Part shown: piece after piece, positions 1-6,589 of the stretch
Layout of the letters: each line of letters begins with the position of its first letter
How positions within the stretch are numbered: position 1 is the first letter of the stretch
Assembly: GCA_002796165.1 (NCBI GenBank)
Contig: PCWF01000038.1
Span: 1-28,737, forward strand
Source of the DNA: Nitrospinae bacterium CG11_big_fil_rev_8_21_14_0_20_56_8
GTDB taxonomy: Bacteria; Nitrospinota; Nitrospinia; Nitrospinales; VA-1
Direction: 5' to 3'
DNA: 28,737 nt
Made by a program: the position numbers and the translations under genes
Notes under the pieces: model-generated
Seen by the model: the letters and a program-made list of their open reading frames with translations, nothing else
Told to the model about the DNA's origin: nothing
Database searches by the model: none

Positions 1-201
1 GACCGCCAGATTCAAACCCTGGTCACTCCTCTGGGGAAAGTCCGGATCAAGTTCGGCCGGTTGGGGGGGGAAATCCTTCATATCGCTCCCGAATTCGACG
101 ATTGCCGGAAAATCGCAAAGACCAAAAACCTGCCGGTAAAACAAGTTTACGACGAGGTACGCCGGTTTGCGGATTCCGTTGAATGGAAAAATTTTACCTG
201 A
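1..201 (+). CDS. LarC-like nickel insertion protein, C-terminal fragment (partial)
   Basis: Frame 1 is open from the first base and ends at TGA 199-201, giving the last 66 residues of a protein whose start lies left of the window. The visible segment has a TPLGKVRIKFGRLGG stretch followed by IAPEFDDCRKIAK and a VYDEVRRFA tail. This is the pattern of the C-terminal domain of LarC (DUF111), the CTP-dependent enzyme that inserts nickel into the pyridinium dithiocarboxylate cofactor of lactate racemase and its relatives. The assignment is from recalled family pattern only, and the N-terminal part and nucleotide site cannot be seen. No larA, larB or larE gene appears in the window, so the substrate enzyme is unknown. 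Confidence 0.65.
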   Translation, partial: DRQIQTLVTPLGKVRIKFGRLGGEILHIAPEFDDCRKIAKTKNLPVKQVYDEVRRFADSVEWKNFT

Positions 202-219
202 CCCCAAGGCCTCCGTCCC

Positions 220-300
220 AAACTCCGGATTTCGCTTGCGGCCTTGCGGACTCCGCCCCGCGTACCTCTTGAACCGGCTGATACTCAAATCCGGGAGTTT
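220..300. repeat. Imperfect inverted repeat just upstream of the aldehyde dehydrogenase gene
   Basis: The arms AAACTCCGGATTT (220-232) and AAATCCGGGAGTTT (287-300) are complementary except for one extra base. They are separated by 54 nt and end 5 nt before the ATG at 306. The right arm contains the only Shine-Dalgarno-like bases (GGGAG), so a hairpin in the mRNA would cover the ribosome site. Function is inference. Confidence 0.4.
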
Positions 301-305
301 TACAA

Positions 306-1700
306 ATGGGTGAACTTTTAAAAATCCTTTCTCCCTACGATGGTCATTTGATCCGTGAAATGGAAATGCACGGCGTAGGGGAGATCGAGGACGCATTAGC
401 CACGGCGCACCAGTTGGCGCAACACCGCGACCGGGGCATTCCAACCCCCCGGCGCATCGAGATCCTTGAGAAAACCGCCGCGCTGGTTGAAGAACGACGG
501 GAAGACTTTGCCCGCCAGGCGGCGGAGGAGGGTGGGAAACCCCTGATCGACTCCCGCGTGGAACTGGGCCGTGCCGTGCAGGGGATTCGCGAGGCCGCGC
601 GTTCGGTGGGGCAGGTGGCCGGGCGCGAGATCCCGATGAACCTCAACCCCGCATCCGCGCATCGTATGGCGTTTACCTTTCGCGAACCCATGGGGGTGGT
701 CGCCGCCATCAGCGCTTTCAACCATCCGTTCAACCTGATCGTGCACCAGGTGATTCCCGCCGTCGCGGTGGGGTGCCCGGTCATCGTCAAACCCGCCCGA
801 ACCACTCCCATCTCCTGCCACAATCTGCTGAGTTGCCTTTACGAGGCGGGCCTGCCCCGGGAATGGTGCCAGATGGTCCTGTGCGAAAGTAAACTCGCTG
901 AAAAACTTGCGACCGATCGGCGAGTTGCGTTCCTGACCTTCATCGGGTCGGCGGAGGTGGGTTGGAAACTGCGGTCCCGTCTGGCCCCCGGCGCGCGGTG
1001 TGCCCTGGAACACGGAGGCTCTGCCCCGGTGATCGTTCTGGAAGACGCCGATTACGAAGCCGCGCTTCCCGCCCTTGCCAAGGGAGGGTTTTATCACGCG
1101 GGACAGGTCTGTGTTTCCGTTCAGAGGATTTATGTCCACGAGTCCATTTCGGAGTCCTTCACCGAGGGCCTGGTAAAAATTGCCCGCACGCTGGTGGTTG
1201 GAGACCCGACCGCTGAAACTACCGAAATCGGCCCCCTGATTTCCAAAGCAGAGGTCAACCGGGTTCATTCCTGGGTTCAGGAAGCCCGGGACAAAGGAGG
1301 CAAGGTGCTGACCGGAGGCAACCCGATCGGAACCACCTGCTACGAACCCACCGTTATTCTCAATCCTCCAGACCATGCGAAAATCTCCTGCGATGAAATC
1401 TTCGGTCCGGTGATCGCCGTGTACACCTTCAAAGAACGCGTGGAGGCGATCCGGAGAGCCAACGCCGTTCCCTTTTCCTTCCAGGCCGCGGTTTGGACTC
1501 AGAATCTGGACGCCGCCCTGGACACCGTTCGCCGGCTGGAAGCATCGGCGGTGATGGTCAACGACCACACCGCGTTTCGCGTGGACTGGATGCCGTTTGG
1601 GGGGAGAAAATATTCCGGACTGGGGGTGGGGGGAATTTTGCCGGCCATGATGGAAATGACCGAAGAAAAGCTGATGGTGATCAAATCCGACCTGATCTGA
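306..1700 (+). CDS. NAD(P)-dependent aldehyde dehydrogenase family protein
   Basis: The 464-residue protein has the aldehyde dehydrogenase fold in the usual order. The Rossmann region contains AISAFNHPFN and the VIVKPA segment. The catalytic glutamate is Glu235 in ALEHGG and the nucleophilic cysteine is Cys269 in GQVCVSVQR, 34 residues apart as in the family. A C-terminal PFGGRKYSGLG motif completes it. It should oxidise an aldehyde to the acid with NAD(P)+. The overall look is nearer the lactaldehyde, glyceraldehyde-3-phosphate or phosphonoacetaldehyde branch than betaine aldehyde dehydrogenases, but the substrate cannot be decided from sequence. The gene stands alone, about 100 bp after the larC-like gene, and an inverted repeat covers its weak ribosome site. 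Confidence 0.93.
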   Translation: MGELLKILSPYDGHLIREMEMHGVGEIEDALATAHQLAQHRDRGIPTPRRIEILEKTAALVEERREDFARQAAEEGGKPLIDSRVELGRAVQGIREAARSVGQVAGREIPMNLNPASAHRMAFTFREPMGVVAAISAFNHPFNLIVHQVIPAVAVGCPVIVKPARTTPISCHNLLSCLYEAGLPREWCQMVLCESKLAEKLATDRRVAFLTFIGSAEVGWKLRSRLAPGARCALEHGGSAPVIVLEDADYEAALPALAKGGFYHAGQVCVSVQRIYVHESISESFTEGLVKIARTLVVGDPTAETTEIGPLISKAEVNRVHSWVQEARDKGGKVLTGGNPIGTTCYEPTVILNPPDHAKISCDEIFGPVIAVYTFKERVEAIRRANAVPFSFQAAVWTQNLDAALDTVRRLEASAVMVNDHTAFRVDWMPFGGRKYSGLGVGGILPAMMEMTEEKLMVIKSDLI

Positions 1701-1709
1701 TTTGCGTAT

Positions 1710-2378
1710 TCACGAGGTTTCGGGACGAAACAGAAACCGGGCATAAATATACGCGATCGATTCGTTGATTACCGAGCGTACTCCGGCGCTACTTTTCCAC
1801 CATTCATCCTCATTGAATCCTTCTGCGGGCAATCGGATCACTCCCACACGCATGGAATCCCCAAGCGCTTTCTGGAAAAGCAATCGACTTCTCCGCGCAT
1901 GCGTGCTGGCGGTTATGATGTTCAGTCCGGTGGCCGGGAAATTCAATCGCTCCAATTCCTTCTTCAGAGCTTTTGCAGAGGCATAGGTCCGGTCTTTCCG
2001 CACCGGGGGGGACTCGATGGAAATCAGTTTGAGGGGATCCATTCCCAAAGCCTTCAGGGTTTCCGCGCTCAATTGGGCATAAGAATGATATTTGGTAAGG
2101 AAGGTTCCATGACCCAAAGGACCGCCGGTTGTCGCCATAATTCTGTATCCCCCCCTGGAAAACTCTTCGGCCGCATGCTTCAGATTCCTGTCGGAGAGAA
2201 ACCCTTCGACAACGAGAATCTCAGCTTTCACCGGGGCGTTTACGGCAAGGAATGGATACAGATTCAATACCACACCGTAACCGAAACCGGTCATAAGGAG
2301 CAGAACCACGAACCAGCCCCACAGGGTGAGGACGCGTTTTTCCTTGACCGTCGTCAATTTGGGTAGGACCATGGGCAC
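1710..2378 (-). CDS. YdcF/SanA/ElyC-like (DUF218) membrane-anchored protein
   Basis: This is a 222-residue protein with an N-terminal membrane segment at about residues 18-42 (WFVVLLLMTGFGYGVVLNLY). A soluble alpha/beta domain follows, starting at the AEILVVEGFLSD strand. TTGGPLG, the SAETLKALG helix, RKDRTYASA and IITASTHARRS follow the order seen in DUF218 proteins, which in E. coli include SanA and ElyC and act in envelope integrity. The reaction is unknown in the family. The start is uncertain: GTG at 2378 and ATG at 2372 are in frame and neither has a clear Shine-Dalgarno. It follows the DUF507 genes on the same strand after about 150 bp and runs convergently with the aldehyde dehydrogenase gene, with 9 bp between the stops. 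Confidence 0.75.
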   Translation of the reverse strand: MPMVLPKLTTVKEKRVLTLWGWFVVLLLMTGFGYGVVLNLYPFLAVNAPVKAEILVVEGFLSDRNLKHAAEEFSRGGYRIMATTGGPLGHGTFLTKYHSYAQLSAETLKALGMDPLKLISIESPPVRKDRTYASAKALKKELERLNFPATGLNIITASTHARRSRLLFQKALGDSMRVGVIRLPAEGFNEDEWWKSSAGVRSVINESIAYIYARFLFRPETS

Positions 2379-2429
2379 CGGTAAAAGGACTCAACCGCAA
2401 GGATTGAATGGCATGTCCCGTGGGAGTTG

Positions 2430-2480
2430 TGGAGATGAATCAACACCGGGCAGGGCAGGGATCCCGGTGCGGGAAAGTCG
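2430..2480. other. Hairpin-forming stretch between the DUF507 pair and the DUF218 gene
   Basis: A short GC-rich inverted repeat, CACCGGG and CCCGGTG separated by 12 nt, lies in this 148-bp gap. It lacks a T tract, so it is not a convincing intrinsic terminator. No other signal was recognised in the gap. Confidence 0.3.
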
Positions 2481-2526
2481 GTTTTGAACCCGCTCCGCAC
2501 GACGATAGAGAAGCCGGCGGCAGGGT

Positions 2527-2805
2527 TCAGGCGCCGTGTTTTTTCAAATAATCTTCAAAATGTTTCTGGTACAGAACATCCCATTCGGGACTTCCCTCGC
2601 GGAGTTTTTTGGTGGTGTAAGAGGCCAGGGTTTTTCGGGCGGCTTCGTCGGCGCGGTCCACGACTTTAAGCTCTTCGGTCATCACTTCGGCGATTTCAAG
2701 GCGCAAATCATTCAGATCCGCCTTGTAATCGAGCTCCTCGCGGCGTTTGAAATCCTTAATAATCAGGCTACTGATGTGATTGATTTTTTCTCTACCGATT
2801 CGCAT
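2527..2805 (-). CDS. DUF507 family protein, second of a tandem pair
   Basis: A 92-residue, highly charged, largely helical protein beginning MRIGREKINHISSLIIKDF. The opening (R-x-G/S-x-E-x-I followed by a helix and a central EVMTEELKVVDRADEAAR segment) matches the small DUF507 family found in Nitrospinota, Aquificota and deltaproteobacterial lineages. No function is known to me. It has no membrane segment, signal peptide or cysteine motif. It lies 16 bp downstream of a paralogue in the same direction, so the two are very likely co-transcribed and may form a heteromer. The C-terminal half (SPEWDVLYQKHFEDYLKK) has the same spacing as DYGRVFQLVKSKLVRERG of its partner. Confidence 0.8.
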   Translation of the reverse strand: MRIGREKINHISSLIIKDFKRREELDYKADLNDLRLEIAEVMTEELKVVDRADEAARKTLASYTTKKLREGSPEWDVLYQKHFEDYLKKHGA

Positions 2806-2821
2806 GATTTTTGTTTTGGAG

Positions 2822-3103
2822 TTAAAGGATCAGGCCGCGTTCGCGCACCAGTTTCGATTTGACCAGTTGAAACACCCGGCCATAATCCATCATGTTCCGC
2901 TCATAATCCTTGGTCCGGGTTTCCAACAGAAGTTTAACTTCCTCGTTCAACCTGTCCTCAACCATGAGATCTTCCGTGATGATGTGGTTGAGGATGCCGA
3001 TCAGTTTTTCGGGAGCCTCGTCCCAGACCAGCATGTCCTTTTCAATCAGCCTTGAAACAATTTTTTGGGATATCTTTTCGATCAGTTCCTTGGAAAGTCT
3101 CAT
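2822..3103 (-). CDS. DUF507 family protein, first of a tandem pair
   Basis: A 93-residue charged helical protein beginning MRLSKELIEKISQKIVSRL, with a central EDLMVEDRLNEEVKLLLE segment that corresponds to EELKVVDRADEAARKTL in its downstream neighbour. Both are DUF507 members, and the pair probably arose by tandem duplication. The start is supported by a GGATGGAG ribosome-site-like stretch about 6-13 nt upstream, and a TATAAA-type -10 lies a little further up. It follows the tRNA-Gly gene on the same strand by about 55 bp. The biochemical role is unknown; there is no catalytic motif, and a structural or nucleic-acid-associated role would be guesswork. Confidence 0.8.
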   Translation of the reverse strand: MRLSKELIEKISQKIVSRLIEKDMLVWDEAPEKLIGILNHIITEDLMVEDRLNEEVKLLLETRTKDYERNMMDYGRVFQLVKSKLVRERGLIL

Positions 3104-3159
3104 CGCAACTCCATCCTGATTTTATAGGGGAAAAACGGCATCGGGCCAAAAGAAGAAAA

Positions 3160-3235
3160 TGGAGCGGGAGACGGGGCTCGAACCCGCGACATTCAGCTTG
3201 GGAAGCTGACACTCTACCAACTGAGCTACTCCCGC
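3160..3235 (-). tRNA. tRNA-Gly, anticodon CCC, CCA encoded
   Basis: Read on the minus strand, a 76-nt cloverleaf is complete. The acceptor is GCGGGAG/CTCCCGC with discriminator T, followed by an encoded CCA (complement of 3160-3162). The D arm starts GCTCAGTTGGTAGAG, the anticodon stem is TCAGC/GCTGA around the 7-nt loop TTCCCAA, and the T arm contains GGGTTCGAGCCCC. The anticodon at positions 34-36 is CCC, reading GGG glycine codons. It sits between a 61-residue gene and the DUF507 pair, all on the same strand, so it may be processed from a mixed transcript. Confidence 0.96.
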
Positions 3236-3259
3236 ACTTAAAAACCGCCGCCAGTTAAA

Positions 3260-3445
3260 TCAGGTTTCCTTTTCTCCTAAAATAAGAAAAATATTATTAT
3301 CGGTCACCTGGATGTCCAGAATTTTCACGTCCAGTCCATGAATCTGGTCGATGGCGCCATTGACCATCTTTTCAATCGCTTCAGCGCTTTCCTCCATAAT
3401 ATCAATAACCTTAATGCGAGTGATTTTACCGCTAACCAATTTCAT
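3260..3445 (-). CDS. Small uncharacterised protein, 61 residues
   Basis: I do not recognise this gene. The 61-residue product begins MKLVSGKITRIKVIDI and contains an amphipathic helix (EESAEAIEKMVNGAIDQI) followed by two predicted strands (LDVKILDIQVTDNNIFLILGE). It has no cysteine, signal peptide or membrane segment. The strand-helix-strand-strand look and balanced charge suggest a real folded domain. The ribosome site is weak (GAGAAAATCT before the ATG). It lies 24 bp upstream of the tRNA-Gly on the same strand, with about 360 bp of regulatory DNA on its other side shared divergently with tatC. Confidence 0.6.
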   Translation of the reverse strand: MKLVSGKITRIKVIDIMEESAEAIEKMVNGAIDQIHGLDVKILDIQVTDNNIFLILGEKET

Positions 3446-3807
3446 AGATTTTCTCGCAATTGGAGTAGTTCAGAATATCTCAAAACGGGGAAATAGCGTT
3501 AACTCATTTTAACATAAGGGTTCCGGCGGATCGCCTTGGAATTATGGCCGTATTATCCAATATTTTTCCCAGCGAAACAAATTAATTATAACTCATCTTT
3601 CGCGATCGTCCCCGGAGAGAAACAAGAATTGATTATTGTAATCAATCCCTGTTTTCAGTAATATAATTTCGTTCCGGAAGTTAAATTAACTTCTTTGTTT
3701 ACAAAAAGTTTAAGTTGTCCTGTCGGCGTTAGCCCGTCCGGGCCGCCCGCAAGAAGGGGATGTTTTCCGGCATTTCCGTTTTCCCCGGAACACCCAAGAG
3801 GAATATC
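3446..3807. other. AT-rich divergent intergenic region ahead of tatC
   Basis: No gene is supported here. The stretch is AT-rich compared with its neighbours and carries the TATAAT box and two palindromes described separately. A TATAAT on the minus strand (3590-3585) could serve the 61-residue gene but has no recognisable -35. A GC-rich hairpin-prone part (3720-3780) forms the end of the tatC leader. Confidence 0.55.
3628..3693 (+). promoter_or_regulatory. Candidate tatC promoter with flanking operator-like palindromes
   Basis: A perfect TATAAT -10 box lies at 3662-3667. A 19-bp palindrome with arms ATTGATTA and TAATCAAT around TTG covers 3628-3646, where the -35 region would be. A 17-bp palindrome with arms GAAGTTAA and TTAACTTC around a single A covers 3677-3693, just past the expected start at about 3674. 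No good -35 hexamer is visible, which would fit activator dependence. The spacing of TTGAT and ATCAA is 7 nt, so this is not a standard FNR box (4 nt). Confidence 0.5.
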
Positions 3808-4677
3808 GTGGTTAAAACTGTCAAATTCACCGAAAAAGTTCCCATCAGTCATCATTTGATTGAGCTGAAAGACCGCCTCATTCAGGTTACCCTGGTCGTC
3901 GCGTTATTTTTCGCGCTGTGTTTTTATTTCGTGGACATTCTGATCCTCTGGCTTCAGGATCCGCTTCCAAAGCGCTACGCGGAACTCACCTTCATCACCC
4001 CCACGGAACCGTTTTTCACCAACATGAAAGTGGCATTCATGGGCGCCACGTTTATCTCCATGCCTTTCATCCTGTATCACATTTGGGAGTTCATCGCTCC
4101 CGGACTCAAGGTCAAGGAGAAAAAAATCACGTTCATGTTTGTCTTGTTCGGAACGCTGTTCTTCCTTTTTGGTGGGTTGTTCTGCTATTTCCTGGTGCTT
4201 CCGCTGGGACTTCGGTTTCTTCTCAATTACGGAGTCACCTGGTGGAAGATGCAGGTCACCATCGCGTTTTATTTTTCGTTCTGCGTGAAGTTGATCATGG
4301 CCTTCGCTTTTGCCTTCCAGACCCCGCTCCTCATGGTGTTGCTGACGAAATTTGGAGTCATCAACACGATCAAAATGAAGCTGTACCGCAAGTGGGCCTT
4401 TCTGGGATGTTTCGCCATTGCCGCCGTACTCACCCCACCGGACGTGATCACCCAAGTTCTGCTCGGAGTTCCCTTGTACGGACTTTACGAATTCGGAGTG
4501 ATGGTTTCCCGGTGGTTTGAAGACCCCAAAAACCGGGAAGCCGCCATCCGGGAAATGGAACTGGCCCGCGCTCAGCGGCAGGCCGCGGCGCAAAAAGCCG
4601 GGCAATCGAAGAAGGCCAACGGCGCCAAACGACCTGCGAATTCAGACAAAACCAATAAGGCGAAAAAAGTTTCCTGA
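3808..4677 (+). CDS. tatC: Sec-independent protein translocase TatC
   Basis: TatC is the polytopic core of the twin-arginine translocase that recognises signal peptides and exports folded proteins. The GTG at 3808 is preferred because AGAGG precedes it by 6 nt and it gives the usual VKFTEKVPISHHLIELKDRL opening; this yields 289 residues. Six membrane segments are visible. The family landmarks are the HLIELKDRL N terminus, the PTEPFFTNMKV and IWEFIAPGLKVKEKK periplasmic/cytoplasmic loops, and the LTPPDVITQVLLGVPLYGLYEFG region. The C-terminal tail after about residue 255 is a long lysine/alanine-rich extension. No tatA or tatB is next to it. The following gene is convergent, with about 25 bp between stops. 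Confidence 0.95.
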   Translation: MVKTVKFTEKVPISHHLIELKDRLIQVTLVVALFFALCFYFVDILILWLQDPLPKRYAELTFITPTEPFFTNMKVAFMGATFISMPFILYHIWEFIAPGLKVKEKKITFMFVLFGTLFFLFGGLFCYFLVLPLGLRFLLNYGVTWWKMQVTIAFYFSFCVKLIMAFAFAFQTPLLMVLLTKFGVINTIKMKLYRKWAFLGCFAIAAVLTPPDVITQVLLGVPLYGLYEFGVMVSRWFEDPKNREAAIREMELARAQRQAAAQKAGQSKKANGAKRPANSDKTNKAKKVS

Positions 4678-4702
4678 CCCGATCCGCATTGCCTTCCTCC
4701 CT

Positions 4703-5392
4703 CTAAAACAGAAATCCAAATAGCGGGATCAATCGCGGATAGACCCCAAGCAGTAAGAACCCCGCCAAACTGCATGCCCCTTGAAAGACGATCGACGCAT
4801 ACAGCGTTCCCGTGCGGTAGAACAACAGGGCCGCAATCAATCCCAGGGCGAACAACCCGAAGGTCAATTTAAAATGGGCGAGTGTGAAGAGGGCGGCTGT
4901 GAGGTAAAGCGCCACGGCGGGAGGATACCTGTTTATCAGAGCCCGCCCCACAATGCCCATCCAAAATCCCTGTTCGGCAAAAGGCTCCCAAAAAAAGCTC
5001 GACACAATCCCCCTCCATCGGGTTGCGGGATTTTCTTCCAGAGTCAGGGCCGAACCCGCGAAAATTTCTTCCTCGCCCAGGCCGCTGATTTCGAGAATGG
5101 CATCGGCAAGGGGAAGGATTATGACCACCCCAAGCCCGCAGAGCGCGCCCGTCAGAAGGTGGGTTTTCAGATATCCGGTGTTAAATCCCCAAACGCGGAG
5201 CGGCAGACCGCTCACCCGGACGGCGACGGCCATCGCGAGAGCGCAGAAGAGGGTTCCGCCGTATTGAAACAGCCAGGGGTGTCCACGCAAGACAATGCGC
5301 GCCAGAGGAAACACCAGCGCAAAATACGCGGCCAGAAGGACAAAAGGAAATTTGAATCGCGGTAAGGCGGGAAGCGCGATTTTGGGGATCAT
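4703..5392 (-). CDS. CPBP-like intramembrane protein with degenerate active-site motifs
   Basis: A polytopic protein of 229 residues from ATG 5392, which is preceded by GAGGA at a spacing of about 8 nt; an upstream in-frame TTG at 5407 is less likely. The arrangement of a hydrophobic core, an acidic motif segment (SSFFWEPFAEQGFWMG), a FTLAHF segment and a final TLYASIVFQGACSLAG helix follows the CPBP/Abi intramembrane metalloprotease family related to Rce1. The usual EExxxRG motif reads EPFAEQG, and the late histidine is replaced by Gln in VFQGACS; only the FxxxH motif is intact. It may therefore be an inactive relative or use a shifted site. It precedes no obvious partner and is convergent with tatC. 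Confidence 0.65.
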   Translation of the reverse strand: MIPKIALPALPRFKFPFVLLAAYFALVFPLARIVLRGHPWLFQYGGTLFCALAMAVAVRVSGLPLRVWGFNTGYLKTHLLTGALCGLGVVIILPLADAILEISGLGEEEIFAGSALTLEENPATRWRGIVSSFFWEPFAEQGFWMGIVGRALINRYPPAVALYLTAALFTLAHFKLTFGLFALGLIAALLFYRTGTLYASIVFQGACSLAGFLLLGVYPRLIPLFGFLF

Positions 5393-5444
5393 GCAGGGCT
5401 TCCTCAATGCCGCGTTTCCGCAACGATCCCTTCCAGGCCGGGGA

Positions 5445-5711
5445 TCAGGGATTCGCGGTATTTAAAGAGGGATTGGAGGCCTTGTCTGTAGACAAGAATT
5501 TATCGGGACCCCCAAGGACGTGAATGGATTCCGGTACCACTAGAGATCCCTCCTGCGGAGTTCCACAGACATGGGCGGCAACGGTCAACGGATGTGAGTT
5601 GACCTGACCCTGATCCGCAATATTTTGTTTCATCAGGTTGGCGCTGAGGTAAAATCCGCCAAAGATTAAAGCAGAAAGAATGCAGGACTCGATGAATACG
5701 TTCTTCCACAT
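5445..5711 (-). CDS. Small membrane-anchored or exported protein, 88 residues
   Basis: I do not recognise this gene. The 88-residue product has one hydrophobic segment at residues 6-28 (FIESCILSALIFGGFYLSA) after a short MWKN start, then a polar tail containing one cysteine and the pattern HPLTVAAHVCGTPQEGS. That suggests a type II membrane anchor or an uncleaved signal. No Shine-Dalgarno is visible. A good promoter lies upstream on the same strand, which argues that the gene is real. It sits 52 bp before the CPBP-like gene in the same direction and may be co-transcribed with it. Confidence 0.5.
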   Translation of the reverse strand: MWKNVFIESCILSALIFGGFYLSANLMKQNIADQGQVNSHPLTVAAHVCGTPQEGSLVVPESIHVLGGPDKFLSTDKASNPSLNTANP

Positions 5712-5740
5712 AATTGAATGCCGTTGTTTAACTTGACATT

Positions 5741-5769
5741 ATTTTATTCGTTTCGACTGAAGATTTCAA
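5741..5769 (-). promoter_or_regulatory. Sigma70-type promoter for the 88-residue membrane protein
   Basis: On the minus strand TTGAAA (5769-5764) and TAAAAT (5746-5741) are separated by 17 bp, each one mismatch from consensus. The expected start is near 5734, giving a leader of about 22 nt before the ATG at 5711. Confidence 0.6.
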
Positions 5770-5860
5770 GTCTGTCTTCTGACCCGGAAAGGGAAGGCCG
5801 CCGGGATCGGGGAAATGGCCTGCGCTGATTCAGGCGGGTCCCGTCGGATTGCCATTGCAG

Positions 5861-5889
5861 TTGACAAAAATGGGTTATTTACATACTAT
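5861..5889 (+). promoter_or_regulatory. Strong sigma70-type promoter ahead of the structured RNA and rpiB
   Basis: A perfect TTGACA (5861-5866) is followed after exactly 17 bp by TACTAT (5884-5889, four of six matches). The predicted start is at about 5896-5897, immediately before a GGGCCGAT stretch that begins a long-range helix. Confidence 0.75.
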
Positions 5890-5896
5890 CCGAAAA

Positions 5897-6060
5897 GGGC
5901 CGATAGGGGGCCTGCAGAGGGGGTTTGTTCCCCATCCAAGCAGTCGCCTTTGGAACAGTAAGCCGCTGGTCGTGTTTGATCCCGGCTGGGGGCAACCCCT
6001 CACCCAAAGAGACGGCCCGAAGATCTCCGGCCGAATTGGCCCTGCCCCAGCCCAATCGGG
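5897..6060 (+). ncRNA. Candidate structured ncRNA or cis-regulatory leader of rpiB-glyA-nrdR
   Basis: The transcript predicted from the promoter at 5861-5889 is GC-rich and foldable. Its ends pair: CCGAT (5900-5904) with ATCGG (6055-6059), followed inward by GGGGC (5907-5911) with GCCCC (6044-6048). Inside are a GGGG-GCAA-CCCC hairpin with a GNRA tetraloop (5988-5999), AGCCG/CGGCT (5961-5965 with 5983-5987), and GGGG/CCCC around GTTTGTT near 5919-5933. A closed, mostly double-stranded RNA of about 165 nt with its own strong promoter resembles 6S-type RNAs in size, but I cannot match conserved 6S, SRP or glycine-riboswitch bases. No T-tract terminator separates it from rpiB 31 nt downstream, so a leader role is equally possible. 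Confidence 0.45.
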
Positions 6061-6091
6061 AACCTATTCAACTTTCTCCATACGGTTCAAC

Positions 6092-6589
6092 ATGAATCCT
6101 TTAATCGACAAAATCGTGATTGCTTCGGACCATGCGGGATACGACCTCAAGGAAAGCGTCATCACTTACCTCCTTCAGGAGGGATACGAGGTTGAAGATT
6201 TCGGCCCCAAAAACTCGGATTCGGTCGATTACCCGGATTACGGGGTCTCGGTGGCAAAGGCAATCCTTGAGGCCAAGGCAAACCGGGGAATTCTGATTTG
6301 CGGAACCGGCATCGGCATGTCCATCGTGGTCAACCGGTTTCCCGGAATCCGCGGCACCTTGTGTTCGGACCTGTATACGGCAAAGCTGTGCCGGGAACAC
6401 AACGACTCCAATATCCTTATCATGGGAGGACGCGTCGTGGGCAAGGGACTGGCGCATGAAATCGTAAAAACCTGGCTGACCACCTCGTTCGAGGGAGGGC
6501 GGCATACCAAGCGGATCGAGAAGATCGAGCAGATCGACGAGATTATTAAAAGAATGACTGAAACAGTTAAGATACGAGGAGATGTCTAA
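6092..6589 (+). CDS. rpiB: Ribose-5-phosphate isomerase B
   Basis: RpiB interconverts ribose 5-phosphate and ribulose 5-phosphate in the pentose phosphate pathway. The 165-residue reading from ATG 6092 matches the usual length of the RpiB/LacAB family, whereas extension to 5849 would add 81 unconserved residues. Visible motifs are IASDHAGYDLK at the N terminus, the DFGPKNSDSVDYPDYG loop, and GILICGTGIGMSIVVNR with the catalytic Cys. The phosphate-binding tail GGRHTKRIEKIEQID is also present. It is the first gene of rpiB-glyA-nrdR and overlaps glyA by 8 nt, a sign of translational coupling. The start has no strong Shine-Dalgarno, which fits control by the structured leader just upstream. Confidence 0.94.
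   Translation: MNPLIDKIVIASDHAGYDLKESVITYLLQEGYEVEDFGPKNSDSVDYPDYGVSVAKAILEAKANRGILICGTGIGMSIVVNRFPGIRGTLCSDLYTAKLCREHNDSNILIMGGRVVGKGLAHEIVKTWLTTSFEGGRHTKRIEKIEQIDEIIKRMTETVKIRGDV

Larger units (their letters stand above)
5712..6091. other. 380-bp divergent intergenic region with two promoters and a structured RNA
   Basis: The left part holds the minus-strand promoter for the 88-residue gene. The right part holds the rpiB-direction promoter and the structured transcript listed separately. An open frame continues upstream of the rpiB ATG to 5849, but its sequence shows no conserved protein pattern and most of it overlaps the RNA structure, so it is not called as coding. Confidence 0.6.

Noticed and set aside
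396..1568. 390-codon open frame antisense to the aldehyde dehydrogenase gene
   Set aside because: A shadow of the real gene. The translation is low-complexity Gly/Arg/His-rich with no recognisable domain.
3628..3646. FNR/CRP box reading of the TTGAT...ATCAA palindrome
   Set aside because: FNR boxes have 4 nt between TTGAT and ATCAA, and CRP sites have TGTGA/TCACA. Here the spacing is 7, so the factor is unassigned.
5897..6060. Glycine, THF or cobalamin riboswitch
   Set aside because: The conserved core bases of these classes are not visible. Only general structure and a GNRA hairpin were found, so no class name is used.
5849..6091. An 81-residue N-terminal extension of RpiB
   Set aside because: The extension starts upstream of the predicted promoter, is unconserved in character, and RpiB proteins start at the IASDHAGYD region. 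ATG 6092 gives the standard length.
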